From contig JAUJPP010000012.1 of assembly GCA_030562195.1 (NCBI GenBank), forward strand, positions 15,314,001-15,378,000: a DNA stretch of 64,000 nt. Direction: 5' to 3'. This document shows positions 10,305 through 22,194 of the stretch, one piece after another; the stretch's first letter is position 1; each line of letters opens with the position of its first letter. Both the position numbers and the translations under genes were made by a program. The notes under the pieces were generated by a model that saw only the letters and a list, made by a program, of their open reading frames with translations, made no database searches and was not told where the DNA came from. This DNA comes from Nipponacmea schrenckii (taxonomy: Eukaryota; Mollusca; Gastropoda; Lottiidae).

Positions 10305-13085
10305 GTAATTTGTTACATCACCTCCTCAATTTACATGCAGCCTTGAGATACACTAAGGACTATCGATATGGGACAAAATTACAATAATTAAAGTAATAGC
10401 AACTGTGTATAAAAAGTGGATTTACTGCGACTCCTTTAACTTATACTTCATTACTGATATAGACCACTTGTCACATTGATCTTAGAAATGGTTTACTAGA
10501 ATTTTAGATTACTGCTGAATCAATGGATTCTTGGGTTTTTTGCTCGCTTTGTGGTGCTCACTAATTTATGAATACCATGTACCAAAACCTACAGAAATGC
10601 GTCCCTGGACTTATCTGAAACTTTAACTTGAAAAAGCCTACCATTAATTGTTAAACACCAAAACTATTTTAAAACTTAAATTTCATGGATCATGAAGCCC
10701 TTTGTTAATACCTTAACCAAATTTATTATTCTAATCGCCATTAACAGATAAATTGTAACCAAATGAAGGGAAGACATTCAAGATATAAACCAAGTTGCCA
10801 GTCCTGTCTATTTCATTCTGAAAATTTAAAAAAGGACCTCTAAAAACAACATGGTGATAATAATTTGTCATTATTGACTGTCCTTGATATCTTTAGATAC
10901 CAAGACCCGGGGCTCCTATTTTTACAACTTACGTAAAGATCATGGATCTTGAAGCCCCTTGTTCATACCTTATTATTCTAATCGCCAATCTAAATGGTAT
11001 ATATTTTTAAAGATTATTTGTAACCTATGCCTCGTTGGGGTTTCTTTATTGTTGTTTTATGATCCTTATGGACTGTCCTAGATATCATTGACCGCGACCC
11101 AGTCCACACACCTGCCTTGTTTAATCTCAACCAGAATCTACTTTCTTCCCTTCGTGATCAATGATCAAAAGTTACTTTCAAGTTTTCCAAAATAAACCTG
11201 CCATTAGATTATTTGGTATTTTCATCTAAAATATATTACCAAAAAATATACAAATAAATTGATTTATTGCCTTGATTTTAGACATTTGTTTGGATGTGAA
11301 ATTTATTTCTTATCAATAATCTCAATAAATGGTGAGGAGGGGATCTAAATTTTAACTACATAATGTAATTTCTTTTGTTGCAAGATATAATACATGTAAA
11401 GAAAAAAAATACCTCGATTCCTATTCATTCCTTAACTTTTCTATCTTCTACCAGTGTTTGAATGAAATAAAAGTTAATAAGGAGACAGTATCTTTACGCT
11501 AGAAATTGTGACAGACTAGAATCAGTCCTCAGATGTTCCTTTATATAACAATCGTTAAGATAAATATTATATTTCTTAGTATATTTTTACTTTGTCTTGT
11601 AAAACTGAATAAATTTAAATTTTGAAAGACAGATTTTCTGTGTCTGAGACTAGATTTCTCTGAGGAAAAAACCTTTTTAAGTACCAGATGATCAAGTGTA
11701 GTGACTTGTATAATTTCATCAAGCATTGCACAAAACATTTTTTAAAACAGTAACAGCATTTATTGTTCAAACCGCTAAACTAAATGATACAATTTTAAAA
11801 AATAATATGTAACCAAATGAAGGGAAGACATTCAAGATATAAACCAAGTTGCCAGTCCTGTCTATATCATTCTTGAAATTTAGAAAAAGGACTTCTAATA
11901 ACAACTTGGTGATTATAATTTTCATTTCGAACACGAATACAGAGGGATTAGATGGGGTCAACTAGGATTTGAAGTAGCTCAGCTTTCAGGACTGCGTTAA
12001 AGGCAGACGTTTTAGGGTGATGTACAGCTTTTAGGACCAAGTCCTTGGTAGTAGAACCAATTACTTACTAGCAATAGATGATGTTGCTAACTTCAAAGAT
12101 CAAGGCCAGGAGGTCTTATTGACAATCTCTAGATACCAAGATCCGGAGCTTGTTGACTTAGCTCCTATGCCTCTTTGGGCTTCTTTATTGTTATTTTATG
12201 ATCCTTATAGACTGTCCTAGATATCGTAGACTAAGACCTAGTCCACACACCTGTCTGGTTTAATCTCAACCAGAATCTACTTTCTTCCCTTCGTGATCAA
12301 TGATCAAAGGTATATTTTTGGTTACATTTATTTTTATAACTTTGTTTAACAGCAATGATGCTAATAAATAAGGTTTTTTCTTAATTGTGATTAAATTAGG
12401 ATTGTGCAATACTATCTTCTAAAGCTAAACGTCAACTACATCTTAACCTATTCAGTTCTAAAGGTAAGATTCTTAGATACAGTCAGCTCAATAACATAAA
12501 ATCTCTTTTTAAACCTGAAATAAATTGAAATTCTTTCAGACAAAATAAAAACCTTTGTTATATGTTGGAAATCAAAAGAAAAACTCTGTTGTATCTCAAT
12601 TTCTACTATTGTAAAATATAAACCATTCTCTTTATTTCCATTCCATTCTATCACTGGGACGACAGAATGCAAAAAATATGTCGTAAGTACAAGTATAATT
12701 AAAAGGGGTAATATGTAAAAAAATTAATATATTTCTTGAACATCCTACTTATTTGTATCTACTTGATCAAAATTAATTTGTTTTTAAGGGTTAATGATAA
12801 ATCGAAAGTACTGATTTGTAATTACACGCTTATTCGCTTAATTCTGTTCAGTAGATTTCTTATGCCTAACAAAAAAAATATAGATCTAAAGACTTTGTTT
12901 ACCTAAACTTTTAAATAATTAAATAAACTTCTGGATTTTTTAAGTAAAAAACTTTTAAATATGTTCAGGGACACATTTGGATAGATTTTGATGTGAAGTT
13001 TTCATAAATTTGAGCCTAAGAAATAATTCGACTAACAACATAAAGGACACGAACTTCATAGTTTTAAACAGAAATGAGACATCTA
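10305..13085. repeat. Diverged segmental repeat, copy 2 (partner 4110-5390; parts also at 36930-37262)
   Basis: The 10305-10380 block, 11285-11532 block and 11980-13085 block align in order with 4110-5390. The GAATACCATG, AAGACATTCAAGATATAAAC and CAGTCCTGTCTAT segment (10568-11100, partly repeated at 11800-11890) also appears at 36930-37262. The AGACTGTCCTAGATAT and GATCAATGATCAAAGG motifs occur more than once within this copy. No coding domains were recognised. Confidence 0.6.
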
Positions 13086-13262
13086 CCAAACCAGTATATT
13101 TCAAAAACAACACACCAAAAGTTATTTATTTTAATTTATTTTCCGGAATGAAATTGAAAGAATTCACCAACCCAGTCCATTTTTGAAAGCAACAGGCCGG
13201 AGTTACTCATACTAATTTCTAGAAACAATTATTTAAGAGCTAAATTTAGAAAAGCTGATAAA

Positions 13263-13690
13263 CTATGATATTTACTAAGAAAACTATGGTATTAACATTC
13301 GAAACTATGGTATTAACAATCAAAACTATGGAATTAACATTCAAAACTATGGTATTAACATTCAAAACTATGGCATTAACATTCAAAACTATAGTATTTT
13401 ATTCAAAAACTATGGTATTAACATTCAAAACTATGGCATTCACATTCAAAACTATGGTATTAACATTCAAACTATGTAACATTCAAAACTATGGTATTTT
13501 CTTCAAAAACTATGGTATTAACATTCAAAACTATGGTATTCACATTCAAAACTATGGCATTCACATTCAAAACTATGGTATTAACATTCAAAACTATGGT
13601 ATTAACATTCAAAACTATGGTATTAACATTCAAACTATGTAACATTCAAAACTATGGTATTTTCTTCAAAAACTATGTTACTTTACTTTA
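13263..13690. repeat. 21-bp minisatellite
   Basis: About twenty tandem variants of a 21-base unit, ATTCAAAACTATGGTATTAAC. Because 21 is a multiple of three, two overlapping plus-strand frames stay open (repeats of MVLTFKT or NIQNYGI). The phase shifts between blocks where a shortened unit (ATTCAAACTATGTAAC) introduces a stop. It is best read as a tandem repeat and not a gene. Confidence 0.85.
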
Positions 13691-14404
13691 CAAAACTATA
13701 GTATTGACTGGGAATCTGGAAATGCAAGAAAACTACTATGAGCTAGCTTTGTTGACTTATATCTTAGATGTCTTACTAGTGCTCAAGCGACATGACATAA
13801 TCTAACAACGTGAAGTTATAAAAATACGCGACCTGTTGATTATGTATAACAGAATAAAATTGTGTAGGTTACGTAGGAAATAAATTATAATAATAATCAT
13901 GGAAACTACAAAGGTTCTTCTTAAGAAGATTAAAAGCTCTTAGAAGGAAAAGGTGGACATATGGCTTATTTTTTGCCTATCAGTTCTGTATGAAAGTTAT
14001 TTGAAATTTACGAATTCTGGCTGAAATAGAATCGAGCATGCTTTTAATAATGTAAGGGCTATTTTAGCAGGCAATAGTAGTAGAACCACAAATATCTTCC
14101 CGTCTTTCTGGTTGTAGAAATTGTGCTTTAGGTATTTGAGGTTTATAACTGACATTGAGACAACTCTCTGAAGTACTGACACAGGCATTAGCATCATTTG
14201 TGTTACAATGTACCAAAGACCTTCGCAAAGTATATTGTATAATGATTTTTTAGTGCAAAATTTTCAGTACTGATGTGAGTATGTTTTATCAATGATTGAT
14301 TATACTGAAAAATTCAGTATCAAATCAATTTATTGGTATTGGAATCAGTTTATTGTGTTATTATTTAAAAATTAAAGAATATCACTTCTTACCTGACTCT
14401 AGTT

Positions 14405-14528
14405 CTCTACGTTCTGGATTCCTGTTTACTTTCTTGAATTCTGTTTACTTTCTGGAATCATGTTTACTTTCTATAATTCTGTTTACTTTTTGGAATCATG
14501 TTCACTTTCTTGAATTCTGAGTTTACAA
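14405..14528. repeat. Short tandem repeat (about 21-22 bp unit)
   Basis: Five or six variants of TTTACTTTCTTGAATTCTG/ TTTACTTTCTGGAATCATG follow one another. The covering open frame (ending HVHFLEF) is a by-product of the repeat. Confidence 0.7.
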
Positions 14529-15565
14529 TCGGGCAACAGTCAAATGTTTTGTCAGATGATAAATTTTACCTTCAAAAGATCTTGGCTAAAAGGAGTTGGT
14601 TAGTAATAATGTAGATAACGTCGTTTCCATCTGGAATTGAAATTAAAATCACTGAATATAAAAATATATTATCCAAATTCTGATGTATGTCGGCAATTGT
14701 AAAGCTTCAATGTCTCTTCAAAAAAAATTAGATTTTAGTCCTTTAAAAAAGCAACAGAAAAGGACATTTTAATCCTATTAGTAAATTCCTCACAAATTAA
14801 AATATAAAAGAACACTTACAATTCCCAATTGATGATTGTTGTTCATTATTCTGTGTATTCTAATTCTTTTTTCAATTTTTTGCTTGAATTATCCACTGGA
14901 TCTTCTTTGTAGTCTTCCTGTTTTGCTCTAATTGTGTTGACATGGAAAATAACATAAGACTTTTTTTTACATAAAAATGAAAACCAAATTTAAACATGTA
15001 AACTATATCTCATCGTTTTTAAAACTTAAAAGTGTCAGTAAACAAATGATCAAAAGTTCTGAAAATCTTTCTATAAAATGCTTTATTTATAATTAACTCA
15101 TATATTAGTTTTGGCGTTTAAAAATTAATGGTTTGGTTTTCGGGGTTCATATTTTACATACAGAATGATATAGGAGTAAATATAAAACAAAACGACATTT
15201 TACTAAATAATACTTACCAACACATCTCCATAATATAACTTTTTTCTTGTTGATATCCTTTATGGCGGTTTAAACTGCTTAGGTAAAGATTTGAATGTGC
15301 TAAAACAATAGTGTGGGTGAAAAGTGTTCAGATAAAGCTCACTGTAGTGGACAAGGATTGGATGGTAGTGATTTGTGCTCAGATAGTTCAGTTCAGATTT
15401 TGCTAGTTTGAAATTCTTAACTTTTAATTGGTTTGTTCGAATTTTGATCCAATCAGAATCAACACTATATGTGCTAGGTTTGATATTTGAATCAATGAAA
15501 AAGACGGTATTGAAGAAGAAAGTTTATAGGGAAATAATAATAAATAAGTGAACTTTGTTCTTAGA
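14529..15565. other. No identified gene
   Basis: AT-rich sequence with short frames on both strands, none with a recognisable domain. Nothing structural stands out. Confidence 0.3.
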
Positions 15566-15569
15566 ATGT

Positions 15570-15606
15570 TAAAAAAAAATAGCGATGGCCATCGTAATAC
15601 GCCCAC
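15570..15606 (-). repeat. Terminus of a second Helentron-like family (CGATGGCCATCG palindrome)
   Basis: On the minus strand this reads GTGGGCGTATTACGATGGCC, continuing ATCGCTATTTTTTTT. It contains the 12-base perfect palindrome CGATGGCCATCG, preceded by the GTGGGCGTAT motif and followed by CTAT plus a T run. The same end occurs on + at 33299-33335. Only the end is recognisable here; no partner 5' end was found. Confidence 0.5.
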
Positions 15607-15735
15607 ATTTATAATGGCAGCCGATTTGTCTGAGAGGTTGACAAGAATTATCGGTAAATATTGAAAGATTTTTCTTGAATTTTTATTAAATTTCTTATGT
15701 TCTGTTCTGATATGAAATTAGAAAAAAAGTAATAA

Positions 15736-15759
15736 CTCGCCCAATGGGCGTTGGGCGAG
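15736..15759. repeat. Perfect inverted repeat next to the Penelope-like 3' end
   Basis: CTCGCCCAA at 15736-15744 and its exact complement TTGGGCGAG at 15751-15759 are separated by TGGGCG. They lie 15 bases from the stop of the Penelope-like ORF on the minus strand, so they may belong to that element's 3' untranslated end. The role is unknown. Confidence 0.6.
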
Positions 15760-15773
15760 AAGTGTAGTACCTA

Positions 15774-17270
15774 TTAAGTATAGATTGTTTTTAGTTTGCT
15801 ATGAACAAGGTTGTAATTTAAGTTTTGATTTTTGGGATATGCCACTAGCATTTTCTGCATATAGTGCTTATAGACATGGGGGAATTTCTCTTGAAGACTC
15901 TTATAATGGGTTTGAACTATCTTGCTTGCTTTATTACTAGTTGTATTGAAGGGTACGACAAAGGGTGCTCTGCCCACACTATGGTGAATATAAAGTCCTA
16001 CAGGCCTTGCTGTATTTAATGTCTCAATCCAATAGGCTTCTCTAGATTGACGGAATTTGGTAGTTTCATCTTCGGGCAAGTCGACGGGCGTATCTCTTAT
16101 TCGTAGAGTAACTTAAAAAATGATGAGTTTCTGATATAAAGGGACATGCTTAGCATCTGGTTCACATACACGGGGCACTCCTTAAGTCTGGAGGTACTTC
16201 GGCATAAAGTCTTTTTTTCTATCTGCTATTTGTGCTAAAGTGGAATTTTTTATGTTTCGTAAAAATGGTTTAGAGTTTCCACGCTTTCAGTTTTATAAAG
16301 GCAATCGTACAGGCTTTGTTGTAATCAGAAGACCTTGTGTAAATTCGATGAAATCGTTAAATTTGTGACTTAATTATTCCCGAAATACTTTGTTTTGGAT
16401 GAAATGAGCTCTTATTCAAATGTCGATGAGTGTCGGTTTCTTTGAAATATACTTTAATAGCTAATTTCTTAGTCTCTGCTATGGAATCCTCTTTAAAGAC
16501 AGTGGTATCAAGAAAATCTATGCTTTTGTGGCTGACGTTGGCCGTTAGTTTGATGGACAGATGGTGGTTGTTGAGGATTTCAAAGAATTGCCAAAAATTT
16601 TCTATATAGAGTAAGTCCAAACCATGAAAATTTTCATGTAAAAACCGTCCGTAAAAAAGTGGGTCAAATGGACAAAGGGGTAATACCTCACGTCCCCACT
16701 CTATCATGAAGGGGTACGAAGGGGTTGAATTGTTTGCCCATGACTGCACCAGAGGTTTGTAGATATGTTGTACCATTAAATATGAATTGTATCGTCGGGT
16801 CTGTTTGGATCTGGGTTTTTATTGAAAGCTTTGCGAACTGCCATTAGGCCAGTAGTATTGTCGATATTAGTGTGCATAGAAGTTACGTCAATAGAAATTA
16901 AAATAGCATTTGGAGGAACCTAAGGTAAGCTCGATGTTGACATGCTAGTGGTAGTAAGAAATGATCAATGTATTCTGACACTGCATACGACTCACTACCA
17001 CAGTCAGAGATAATCGGACGGCCTTTAGGGATTCCATTAGGCATAAACCAATCCTTGGTAGGATTCTTATGAATCTTAGGTAAAGTGTAAGTGTCTCTCA
17101 CTGCAATCAGGTGGAGGTGAGTTAAAATCATCTAATTGTTTGAAACTAAAGTTTGATGTCCTGAGATTGACTAATTTTAAATGGAGCTTTGTTGTTAAAG
17201 GAACAGATCGAAATGACAAGGAATGAAATGATTGCAAAACATTTTTGCATCTAATGTCGCCCGAATTCAA
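15774..17270 (-). mobile_element. Penelope-like retroelement pseudogene (RT, GIY-YIG remnant, C-terminal tail)
   Basis: On the minus strand, RT motifs appear in order: an N-terminal piece to 17076, then TYTLPKIHKNP, GRPIISDCGSESY and EYIDHFLLPL (17131-16960). Next come FYGRFLHENFHG (where a catalytic DDIF-type motif is expected, here degraded), ILNNHHLSIKLTANVSHKS and FLDTTVF (16776-16460). The linker before GIY-YIG is visible near 16250-16090 (PPDLRSAPCM, ETHHFLSYSTNKRYA). The GIY-YIG core itself is missing; the frame jumps to REAYWIETLNTARPVGL (16079-15980) and the tail ending LNYNLVHSKL. Frameshifts and the internal deletion make it inactive. The copy at 59.3-60.3 kb keeps the GIY-YIG core. 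Confidence 0.8.
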
Positions 17271-18345
17271 GACGAAAGTAACAAAATTGGCCTATGCAGT
17301 GTTAATAAAGCGAATGTTTCTAAAACAATGGAAATACCAACCCAATCAGATATTGAAGTTCTCAAAAAGCATCTTGTAAGTGAATTAACAACATGCTCCT
17401 TGCATGATAAAAAAAACATATTTTTCATGTTCTGAAACTTCTGCACTGCACACTCTTTTCATACAATATGAGACGCTCTGGTGAAATAGATGCAATCAGG
17501 TAAGTTATCATATTGTCAGCTATAATGGAGCTTCTAATCTGTTTTTAATATTATAACTCCTGGTATATTTTTCATCTGTTTTAGGTAACACTCAAGTCAT
17601 TATCAAAAAAGGATTAATTTGAATTAAACGTATTGTAAAGAAGTTCTCTACACGTTTCATGTATATCCGGGACAATTTGCACTATTCCAATTTTCATTTT
17701 GACGTCCTTGATTTTGATAATTCTACTAAAACTATAACATATTATGTTATTAGAGAGGAACTGCATAGATATTAACAGTAGCCTTTATTAGCTCTACTGA
17801 CAGCATAAACGTACCGAAAATCAAAATGGTTAAAATTGATGCTATCAATGTCCCCTACTCTCATAAAAAGCTTAGTAAACCTTCAATCCCTTTAAGCAAT
17901 TTTTAATTTATAAGGTGGATCTTGCATTTTCAAAATAGATGGAATGTATAGTGGCACATCAGTACCAAAATGGGCTATATAGAAATATAATATCTCTTTT
18001 GTATGTAAATCATTATTCTTAAAGTCTGTATACCTATGCTTTCAGTTTGAGAAGCTATATGTCACGAAAGTAAGATTTGTCAAACGGAGACCAAAGTTTA
18101 GTTGGGAACTGTCAGTGTTAGATTCCACTGGAATTCCCAGGATTTGATAATAGTACGTGGAAATGTAAAAATAAGCATATTTGTAATATTTTATAAAAAT
18201 ATTTTAGAAGCAATGGTTATGAAAAGTGTATTTTCTGATTGGCTTGAAGATTTGTTATCTTTACAGAATGTAATGAAAGGGATAGAGTACGAAAACTGTC
18301 TATTAACCCAGAGAATGGACAGTGTGATGGGCGTATCCCTGTCTT
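17271..18345. other. No identified gene
   Basis: Frames at 17232-17435 and 18102-18371 (+) have no recognisable domain and no splice signals that I can tie to them. The sequence is AT-rich. Confidence 0.3.
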
Positions 18346-18960
18346 TTACACACAATGTATTCATCAAATGAAAACGATATATTTATAACTCAATCAACCT
18401 TTAGAAATACGCCCGGATTCAAGCAAATGGATAATATTGAGTATGAAAAACCCTGTTTTCAAATACGGAGAGACCTTTCTTCTGATATTCAATCTGATGA
18501 TATCAAAAAAAGAGCACAAAGAAGATGAAATAAGGATATATATCAGACTCTAATGCCACAACAACTTGGTTTAGCAAACCTTTGGAAAAAACTGACATGA
18601 GATGCACTTAAGAAAGGCCTGTCAGAGAAAACAATCAAAAACACACTGTAATTCACTTTATGAAATGGGAACGTTGTAAATAAAACTGTATATTATATAT
18701 CGTCGGCGTCGGACGGTAACCATATAACTGCAAAATTAAATAAAAAAAAATTTTCAACGAATTATCATCGTAATATCAATCTGCACCGTTTCTAAAAATA
18801 TCTTAAATGTTGATTGGTTATATTCTTGTTCGAAGTCAATTTGTATCTTCGAAGATGCCAGAGGTCTGTTGAATCGATTTTGAAAAACTGCCTTCACCCT
18901 CACTGAACAGAAGAAAGGGACGCTCATTTGTTGTCTGTGACCATTTGTCTTCAATTACTA
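18346..18960. repeat. Near-identical duplicated segment, copy 1 (partner 19380-19925)
   Basis: From CACAATGTATTCATCAAATG to CCATTTGTCTTCAATTACTA the two segments are almost identical. This copy has about 70 extra bases at 18594-18665 absent from the partner. A plus-strand frame (ENDIFITQSTFRN ... MDNIEYEKPCFQIRRDL) is shared and looks protein-like but has stops and is unrecognised. The minus-strand 66-aa frame is identical in both copies. Confidence 0.8.
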
Positions 18961-19379
18961 CTTCTGCCCTTGAAATTGGTAGGGAGGGAGTGGTCTTGCC
19001 ACGGTGTCAGTAATGTGCACTTTCCATGCTCTGAAACGACGGCATCGCAGAGATCATGGTAGTTTAGGAAAATTAAACAAAATTATAACACATATATTCT
19101 CTCAATTTTGAGTTCCTATTCCTACTCAATAATCTAATTAGGACAAATCCATTACACTAGTAGGTAAATTTAATCCACACTCAATTAACCATGTCTAACA
19201 ACTGAGATGTCTAATAAACGGGATGTCTAACCAATGGGGCACAACCACATGGCACAATTCTTGACCAATTATTCATAAACAAAAGTCACCTTTAATAGGC
19301 AAACAAACGTAAAAGTTCTAAGATTCAAAATGTTAGTCACTCTTTGGATGTACTTCCAAATGAATTAGATGTTGTATAG

Positions 19380-19925
19380 GTCACAATGTATTCATCAAAT
19401 GAAAACGATATATTTATAACTCAATCAACCTTTAGAAATACACCCGGATTCAAGCCAATGGATAATATTGAGTATGAAAAACCCTGTTTTCAAATACGGA
19501 GAGACCTTTCTTCTGATATTCAATCTGATGATATCAAAAAAAGAGCACAAAGAAGATGAAATAAGGATATATATCAGACTCTAATGCCACAACAACTTGG
19601 TTTAGCAAACCTTTGGAAAAAACTGATGAAATGGGAACGTTGTAAATAAAACTGTATATTATATATCGTCGGCGTCGGACGGTAACCATATAACTGCAAA
19701 ATTAAATAAAAAAAAAATTTTCAACGAATTATCATCGTAATATCAATCTGCACCGTTTCTAAAAATATCTTAAATGTTGATTGGTTATATTCTTGTTCGA
19801 AGTCAATTTGTATCTTCGAAGATGCCAGAGGTCTGTTGAATCGATTTTGAAAAACTGCCTTCACCCTCACTGAACAGAAGAAAGGGACGCTCATTTGTTG
19901 TCTGTGACCATTTGTCTTCAATTAC
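19380..19925. repeat. Near-identical duplicated segment, copy 2 (partner 18346-18960)
   Basis: The plus-strand reading upstream is slightly longer here (SLDVLPNELDVV, stop, VTMYSSNENDIFITQS), suggesting a decayed protein-coding repeat of unknown family. The end of the copy abuts the 376-bp tandem duplication at 19931. Confidence 0.8.
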
Positions 19926-19930
19926 TACTT

Positions 19931-20700
19931 ATACAAACCCTAAAAGCTGACATGGATTTTAATATCGCTTATAAGACACTTTTTTAATTAGTAATGACTA
20001 TCTTATATCATTATCCAAATTTATTAAGCGATAATACAGGTTAATACCCTCAAAAAAACTTTTTTTTCTGTCGACCCCACATCGTGCGGTTATCAGTCGG
20101 CTGTAAAAAGACGCCATACGTGTGTGACGTCATGGCGGTAACCCAAAACGATGGCGGACATTGAAATCTATAGTAGAAGCTATCAGTGTTGGAGATTAAT
20201 ATCGTTTTATCCCGCTATGCGAGTTCTTGTGAGATAGAAAAAGCGGACATTGAAAGTGGAGGTTTTCTTGAACAATTTGCCGAACCAGAATAAGCCCGCG
20301 GTTATTATACAAACCCTAAAAGCTGACATGGATTTTAATATCGCTTATAAGACACTTTTTTAATTAGTAATGACTATCTTATATCATTATCCAAATTTAT
20401 TAAGCGATAATACAGGTTAATACCCTCAAAAAAACTTTTTTTTCTGTCGACCCCACATCGTGCGGTTATCAGTCGGCTGTAAAAAGACGCCATACGTGTG
20501 TGACGTCATGGCGGTAACCCAAAACGATGGCGGACATTGAAATCTATAGTAGAAGCTATCAGTGTTGGAGATTAATATCGTTTTATCCCGCTATGCGAGT
20601 TCTTGTGAGATAGAAAAAGCGGACATTGAAAGTGGAGGTTTTCTTGACCAATTTGCCGAACCAGAATAAGCCCGCGGTTATTATACAAACCCTAAAAGTT
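19931..20700. repeat. 376-bp tandem duplication with a partial third start
   Basis: The unit starts ATACAAACCCTAAAAG at 19931, 20307 and 20683, exactly 376 bases apart. Units 1 and 2 differ by eye at a single base (CTTGAACAATTT versus CTTGACCAATTT). The third start diverges after CCCTAAAAG. The duplication is very recent, or an assembly artefact. Confidence 0.9.
20125..20132. promoter_or_regulatory. Palindromic CRE-type site TGACGTCA (also at 20501-20508)
   Basis: A perfect cAMP-response-element consensus sits in a locally CpG-rich stretch containing GATGGCGGACATT, a promoter-like composition. It is duplicated with the 376-bp unit. The nearer copy is about 250 bases upstream of the candidate first exon at 20755. 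Function is inference only. Confidence 0.4.
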
Positions 20701-20754
20701 AGTAAAAGCCTCCAATGCCGAAAGTCGCGATAGCGGTAGATTCTAGGCCTTATT

Positions 20755-20837
20755 ATGTCTAGTGATGAAAATGATGGCGAACCAGCTGCTAATAACGGCT
20801 TACCTGTCGATTTAGGTCGACTGACCAACGTTGCATG
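20755..20837 (+). CDS. Candidate first coding exon with GTAAGT donor
   Basis: ATG at 20755 opens MSSDENDGEPAANNG, then LPVDLGRLTNVA, followed at 20838 by a consensus GTAAGT donor. The codon is split TG|, phase 2. The acidic start and short first exon fit an intracellular protein. The next candidate exon at 21119 carries a P2X7-type domain, but joining it directly would create a stop, so an intermediate exon is missing or the gene is decayed. The minus-strand ORF across it is a shadow. Confidence 0.45.
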
Positions 20838-21118
20838 GTAAGTTTGAACAAACTGTTTCATAAAAAATGGAATTAAAAGTCGGAATTGCAATGATTTAAT
20901 AGATTTTGTCTGCTTGAATCACGTGTTGCTATAAATAGACATGCCACGCCTCTGTTTTGTTTACAAATGGCCTCCAACGATGAATAATGTTTTCTCTAAT
21001 ACTATAAGGCCATCAAGATGGCATTCCACAGAATTTCACTCAACTGCTTAGAAATAGCCTTGTTGCCTATAAGTATCATACGTATAACAAAAAAAAAAAA
21101 CCCATCCTATCATTTCAG

Positions 21119-21268
21119 ATGTCACTGGGGTGTGTGTGTGTTGCAGAGAGGTTGATTGACAAGAATCAACCTGGTGACTGTATTACACAGCATCCTGCTT
21201 TTCTTATGATTTGTTATGGTGTGTTGGATATTGGTTCTGGGCCCTTCAGACCTCGGGGACAATCATAG
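21119..21268 (+). pseudogene. P2X7-type intracellular domain fragment
   Basis: After a CATTTCAG acceptor, one frame reads CVCCRE and, one base out of phase, the next reads RLIDKNQPGDCITQHPAF then LMICYGVLDI. The spaced pattern CCRE ... CIT.HP.F...C....VL is characteristic of the C-terminal cysteine-rich domain of vertebrate P2X7, found in many invertebrate proteins of unknown role. The single-base slip between CCRE and the rest, and a stop at 21266, indicate a pseudogene or a sequence error. Confidence 0.5.
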
Positions 21269-21473
21269 ATACGATGACAAAACAAATTATTTCTTAATAT
21301 TTTAGTGTTCAGGGATTCAAGCCGTAACAAAAAGGCTCTGACAGTCTCTGCTTTATTTGGATGTTCATACATATAAGCAAGTGGTGGTGGAACATTGACT
21401 GTTTCAGGCTCGTCTGTTATTGTCCCATCCAAACAAGCCTGGCAGACCTCTCCCAATAATTGGTTGATATACA
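21214..21473 (-). CDS. Exon-like open frame, unrecognised
   Basis: On the minus strand a good acceptor (CTTTTGTTTGTTCTTTCAG) precedes an open frame of about 86 codons beginning VYINQLLGEVCQACLDG, containing VPPPLAYMYEHP and ending at a stop at 21214. Composition is protein-like with several cysteines. It overlaps the P2X7-type fragment by about 55 bases on the opposite strand. No upstream exon was identified, and it could be part of a decayed mobile-element gene. Confidence 0.35.
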
Positions 21474-21489
21474 CTGAAAGAACAAACAA

Positions 21490-22175
21490 AAGTGATTAGC
21501 TTATGATATGTAAATTTTGATTGTATCAGTTTCGTGTTTACTGAAAAATTGTAAAAAAGAAATACCCATTCTTTTTAAACTCCTTTCCATGATTTGCAAA
21601 TTTATTTAAATGAAATGCTGGTATGAGTATTCTGAAAATGTAAAATACAATACATGTACAAGTGTTAGTATGGCATGGCAACTGAATGCTTCTGTACAAA
21701 TATATTAAAGATAAACATATATGTCATGGCAACTGAAAATAAAAACTTTGATTAAAACAGTATTTTGTGTAAGTTTACATTGCATTAAGATTAAAACAAT
21801 CAATGAGAATTCGACAAACAAGTCCCAAATTATGGTTGAAAATTGCGCTATTAGATGTAAAAAAAATTTAAAAGTCATGTGTGCTCATGTTGATATTTTC
21901 AACAAAGACATTACTTAACCAACAGTACTATTTTGAGGGTGCTATTCCAATTCTAATAAGAAATTGCGAAAAGACCTTGCTTAGACAATAGACCTAGAAT
22001 AAGAGGGCCTGCCCTTCATACTGTCATGTCTATAAAAATAATGTCTGTTGACAATAATATAGAATTCTTAATAGGCCTGGATCTAGGCCTAGTTATTATA
22101 TATATACATACTCAACAGTGTTAATTATTTCTTTGGTCTTATGTAAAAACAAATATAGAATGGAAAGTTTCTGAC
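21490..22175. other. No identified gene
   Basis: AT-rich; the only frame of note (21721-21918 +) has no recognisable domain. AATAAA-like words are frequent. Confidence 0.3.
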
Positions 22176-22194
22176 TAACTCTGGTTTTTTCCTC

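Noticed and set aside
13265..13805. 125- and 104-aa repetitive proteins (MVLTFKT / NIQNYGI repeats)
   Set aside because: They arise from a 21-bp minisatellite whose period is a multiple of three; no start context, splice site or domain supports expression.
20583..20891. 102-aa minus-strand ORF
   Set aside because: It overlaps the 376-bp duplication and the antisense of the candidate first exon; no motif or splice support.
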